A DNA stretch of 64,000 nt from CAYWTS01 sp964461265. GTDB taxonomy: Bacteria; Bacteroidota; Ignavibacteria; Tepidaquicellales; OLB5. The translations under genes were made by a program, and so were the position numbers. The stretch is taken from the NCBI GenBank assembly GCA_964461265.1, contig CAYWTS010000009.1, forward strand, positions 1-64,000, in the 5' to 3' direction. This document shows, in pieces, positions 61,176 to 64,000 of the stretch (the first letter of the stretch is position 1; the number at the start of each line of letters is the position of its first letter). The notes below the pieces were generated by a model. That model saw nothing but the letters and a program-made list of their open reading frames with translations, had not been told where the DNA came from and did no database searches.

Positions 61176-63197
61176 ATGAGTTCTGAAAGGATGAAAAAAT
61201 ATTATTTATATTCTTATCTTTTAACAGCATTAGTTAGCTTTGCTGTATATTATAACTCTGTTAATAACAGTTTTGTTTTTGATGATGAAAGCGTTGTTTT
61301 AGGTGATAAATCATTATCAGAGATCTCGAACATCCCGAAATATTTTATTGCTTCTGAAGGCTTCCATAAGGTTATTGGACGCTATTACAGACCTGTAGTT
61401 TCAACTACTTACAATATTGATTTTGCAATTTGGGGTTTAAATCCCTTCGGATTTCACCTAACTAATGTAATAATCCACGTAATTAATTCAGTACTGTTCC
61501 TTTATTTCCTTTTTCTGTTGTTTAAACAAAAGAACGGTGATTATTCAAAGGACAAATTTATTGCTGTATTAGCAGGTGCATTATTATTTGCAGTTCATCC
61601 TGTTCGAACAGAGGCGGTTGCGTGGATTAGCGGCAGAACCGACAGCCTGTTTTTTACTTTCTTTATTACTGCCTTTATTTATTTCTTTAAATATGAAGCA
61701 TCAGGAAAGCTAAAACATATTATATTAATGTTACTGTTTTACATTTTTTCCCTGCTATCAAAAGAAATGGCGATAACTTTTCCAGTGCTTGTGATTTTGT
61801 ATGATATAATAGTTAACAAACGTTATGACAAGATGTCAATATTTAAAAACGTTAGGATTTATACTCTGTTAATTTGTATATCAATTTTATATCTTTTTCA
61901 CAGATGGTTAATACTTCAGGATATCCCCCAGCGCGAGTCATATTTTTATTTTTACGGTAAAGATACTGTAACTTTAATTGCAACTATGCTGCAAACTGTT
62001 CCGCTTTATGTAAGACTTACACTGGTGCCGGTTGATCTGCTTTACCATTATAATGGGTATCTGCCTTACCTGTCATCATTAACTGAGTTGAATGCATTAT
62101 TAGGTGCGGCATTAACGATTATTTTGATAGTATCGGGAGTTATAATATGTAAACGCTTTCCTTTGTTAGCATTCTCTATTTTACTGTTTCTGATTGCACT
62201 GATTCCGGTGATGAATATTGTCCCTACTATGAATTATATGGCAGAAAGATTTCTTTACTTGCCGGCAATATCCTTCAGCATAATTGTTTCAATGTTATTG
62301 CTTAATTATAGGACTGCAAAGTTCGGGAAAGTTCTTACAATACTATTTTTTCTAATTATTGTATTGTTCTCTTACATGACAATTAGCAGGAATGCAGATT
62401 GGAAAGATAACGATACCTTATTTATGAGTGCTGCCGGAAAACCGGGTACTGTTTTATTAACGAATATCGGTAATATCTTTGCAAATAAGCAGCAGTTCGA
62501 TACTGCAGCTGTTTATTACCGTGAAGCACTGAAGCTGAAAAAAGAATCGGTTCTTGCCAATAACAATCTCGGTAAAATTTTTATGATACAGGGAAATTTC
62601 GATTCGGCATATTATTATATTGATTTAGCCCGGAAGAATGATACTTTATCGCCTGAACCGGTATTTTCGCTGGCACAGCTTTATACAAGGTTTAACAAGT
62701 ATGACGATGCTATCTTTTGGCTTGAAAAACTTCAAATCATAAATCCAGATTATATGAATTCAGAAAAGATGCTTGAAGAAGTAAAGATGATGAAAACAAA
62801 TGCAGGGATTCCCGGCATACATGGTATGAAGCAAAACGAAATAACGAATAAAATTATGCAAATGGACCACCAGGCATTTTCGTTTTTTCAGAATAAGCAA
62901 TACGATAAAGCAATTGAGGTGTTGCTTGAAATGGTTAGGATAAATCCCCCAGATGCTTCAGGATATTATAATAATATTGCTATGTGTTATATTGAACAAA
63001 ATAACCTTGCTGAAGCAGAAAAAAATTTATTGAAAGCAATTGAGTTGAAAGACAATTTCTCTACTGCGTTGAATAATCTCGGATCCGTTTATGAAAAGAT
63101 GGGGAAAAAAGATGAAGCTGTTAATATGTATAAAAAAGCTCTTGAATCTGATCCCAATAATGAACAGGCAAAGCAGAATTATGAAAGGCTGAAGTAA
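61176..63197 (+). CDS. TMTC-like multi-span membrane protein with C-terminal TPRs
   Basis: 673 aa. Residues 10-430 contain about 10 membrane spans in the layout of GT-C/TMTC proteins: YYNSVNNSFVFDDE near 25, FHLTNVIIHVINSVLFL near 90, FAVHPVRTEAVAWISGRTD near 135, and MNYMAERFLYLPAI near 345. Residues 440-670 form TPR units. TMTC-type eukaryotic proteins are O-mannosyltransferases; bacterial ones are presumed envelope glycosyltransferases. ATG 61176 is preferred to a TTG four codons earlier. Confidence 0.75.
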   Translation: MSSERMKKYYLYSYLLTALVSFAVYYNSVNNSFVFDDESVVLGDKSLSEISNIPKYFIASEGFHKVIGRYYRPVVSTTYNIDFAIWGLNPFGFHLTNVIIHVINSVLFLYFLFLLFKQKNGDYSKDKFIAVLAGALLFAVHPVRTEAVAWISGRTDSLFFTFFITAFIYFFKYEASGKLKHIILMLLFYIFSLLSKEMAITFPVLVILYDIIVNKRYDKMSIFKNVRIYTLLICISILYLFHRWLILQDIPQRESYFYFYGKDTVTLIATMLQTVPLYVRLTLVPVDLLYHYNGYLPYLSSLTELNALLGAALTIILIVSGVIICKRFPLLAFSILLFLIALIPVMNIVPTMNYMAERFLYLPAISFSIIVSMLLLNYRTAKFGKVLTILFFLIIVLFSYMTISRNADWKDNDTLFMSAAGKPGTVLLTNIGNIFANKQQFDTAAVYYREALKLKKESVLANNNLGKIFMIQGNFDSAYYYIDLARKNDTLSPEPVFSLAQLYTRFNKYDDAIFWLEKLQIINPDYMNSEKMLEEVKMMKTNAGIPGIHGMKQNEITNKIMQMDHQAFSFFQNKQYDKAIEVLLEMVRINPPDASGYYNNIAMCYIEQNNLAEAEKNLLKAIELKDNFSTALNNLGSVYEKMGKKDEAVNMYKKALESDPNNEQAKQNYERLK

Positions 63198-63359
63198 TTA
63201 AAACTTAAGTATTAATTCCAAATGTAAAGTCAATATCAAAATCTGAATATCAAATTATTGATTTGGGAATAATCATTTGAACTTATTTTGAAATTAATGC
63301 TTTGGAATTTTACAATCACATAGAAAAAGATATAATGATTCAGATTGCTGCAGTTCATC

Positions 63360-63400
63360 AGTCTCCCTTCAGGTCTGCAGCCTCGTAGAGGGGAGGGTGG
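63360..63400. terminator. Imperfect GC-rich hairpin between convergent genes
   Basis: TCTCCCTTC and GAGGGGAGG can pair around GGTCTGCAGCCTCGTA, followed by GTGGGGTTTTA. Position between the TMTC-like and PhoH stops fits a terminator. Pairing is incomplete. The 63198-63359 part is AT-rich low complexity. Confidence 0.35.
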
Positions 63401-63408
63401 GGTTTTAC

Positions 63409-64000
63409 TCACAATAAATTGCTTGCAATCTGTGCCAGTTCCGAACGCTCGCCTTTTACCAGATTAATATGTGCATAGAGGGGCTGCCCTTTAAAATGCT
63501 CTATCAAATATGAAAGTCCGTTTGACTGTGAATCGAGGTAAGGATGATCTATCTGATAAATATCACCCGTAAAAACTACTTTAGTTCCTTCACCGCAGCG
63601 TGTGATAATTGTTTTTATTTCATGCGGGGTTAGATTCTGTGCTTCATCGACTATAAAATATATTCTCTGCAAACTTCTTCCGCGGATGTAACTTAAAGGT
63701 TCAACAACAAGTTTTTCTTCTTTCAGCATTTGATTTATCTGCTGGTGGTGTTTATCACTTTCGCCGAACTGGTCCTCTATCACTCTGAGGTTATCCCACA
63801 GTGGCTGCATATACGGAGCAAGCTTGCTTTCAACATCACCGGGAAGGTAGCCAATATCTTTATTACTTAACGGAACAACAGGGCGCGAAACATAGATTTG
63901 CCTGTAATTTCTCTTTACATGTAAAGCTGAAGCTAATGCCAGTAATGTTTTACCGGTTCCTGCTTTACCGGTCATTGTAACAAGAGGAATATTGCTGTTG
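63409..64000 (-). CDS. PhoH-like ATPase (YlaK type), partial
   Basis: The visible 197 residues are the C-terminal RNase-H-coupled ATPase domain. Walker A reads GKAGTGKT; VSRPVVPLSNKDIGYLPGD follows; Walker B is IYFIVDEAQN; GTKVVFTGDIYQID lies near the end. In-frame residues NSNIPLVT precede the ATG at 63975, so the gene continues past the window. Full-length relatives have an N-terminal PIN RNase domain, which would lie beyond 64000. Role probably in RNA turnover. Confidence 0.9.
   Translation of the reverse strand, partial: NSNIPLVTMTGKAGTGKTLLALASALHVKRNYRQIYVSRPVVPLSNKDIGYLPGDVESKLAPYMQPLWDNLRVIEDQFGESDKHHQQINQMLKEEKLVVEPLSYIRGRSLQRIYFIVDEAQNLTPHEIKTIITRCGEGTKVVFTGDIYQIDHPYLDSQSNGLSYLIEHFKGQPLYAHINLVKGERSELAQIASNLL

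Noticed and set aside
1..64000. Prophage, integron or intact insertion sequence
   Set aside because: No integrase, transposase, capsid, terminase or att-type long direct repeats were recognised; only short non-autonomous repeats were seen.

Overview
The window looks like draft chromosome from an AT-rich member of the Bacteroidota/Chlorobi (FCB) group, most likely Ignavibacteria-like. Evidence for this: three secreted proteins end in the NYPNPFNP-type C-terminal domain recognised by the type IX secretion system (T9SS); several genes carry the Bacteroidota-type promoter (TTG, 20 bp, TAnnTTTG); and GWxTD, DUF2279 and DUF3943 envelope proteins are present. A run of 100 N at 29108-29207 marks a scaffold join. 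No phage, CRISPR array, rRNA or intact transposase was seen.

Layout. 0-7.5 kb: heptose epimerase hldD, a glycosyltransferase, ribosomal protein L28 with a small zinc-ribbon partner, two tandem DUF2279 proteins, def-fmt, and a TrmB-type regulator with a palindrome at its predicted transcription start and a 26-residue membrane peptide behind it. 7.5-13.1 kb: an accessory zone with one intact T9SS cargo gene followed by four damaged genes (nonsense codons and single-base frameshifts) and a 133 bp structured inverted-repeat element. 13.4-20 kb: oppC-like permease, dprA, rpoN, hslV, hslU and a beta-barrel candidate. 20-30.4 kb (minus strand): acyl-CoA dehydrogenase, 3-hydroxyacyl-CoA dehydrogenase, thiolase, tpiA, sucC, a lipoprotein, L-2-hydroxyglutarate oxidase, then pyrroline-5-carboxylate dehydrogenase and a beta-lactamase-fold hydrolase, both cut by the assembly gap. 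30.7-33.3 kb (minus): small paralogous secreted proteins, a methyltransferase and two small unknown proteins. 33.7-40.7 kb: ileS-dksA-lspA-rluD and two envelope genes. 40.9-47.3 kb: DUF3943 protein, tRNA-CAT with a 16-nt tRNA fragment upstream, PHP phosphoesterase, ribH, nitronate monooxygenase-like gene, PsiE-like gene and a third T9SS cargo followed by a second copy of the inverted-repeat element. 47.7-50.4 kb: HMG-CoA synthase, thiolase and DUF35 genes in the order of the archaeal thiolase/HMG-CoA synthase complex. 50.4-64 kb: a repeat-flanked broken GxxExxY gene, SDR threonine dehydrogenase, hydrolase, phosphotransferase, M1 aminopeptidase, TPR protein, aldehyde dehydrogenase, GWxTD protein, MarC, a TMTC-like TPR membrane protein and the end of a PhoH-like ATPase.

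The metabolic genes fit a heterotroph that degrades short acyl-CoAs and amino acids (threonine, proline/glutamate) into the TCA cycle. The most notable observations are the archaeal-type HMG-CoA operon in a bacterial context, the cluster of disrupted genes at 9.6-13.1 kb, the paired structured repeats placed 9-11 bp behind two T9SS cargo genes with a compensatory base-pair change, and a recurrent exact promoter geometry that predicts leaderless or nearly leaderless messages. Nothing here can be shown to be a wholly new system from sequence reading alone.
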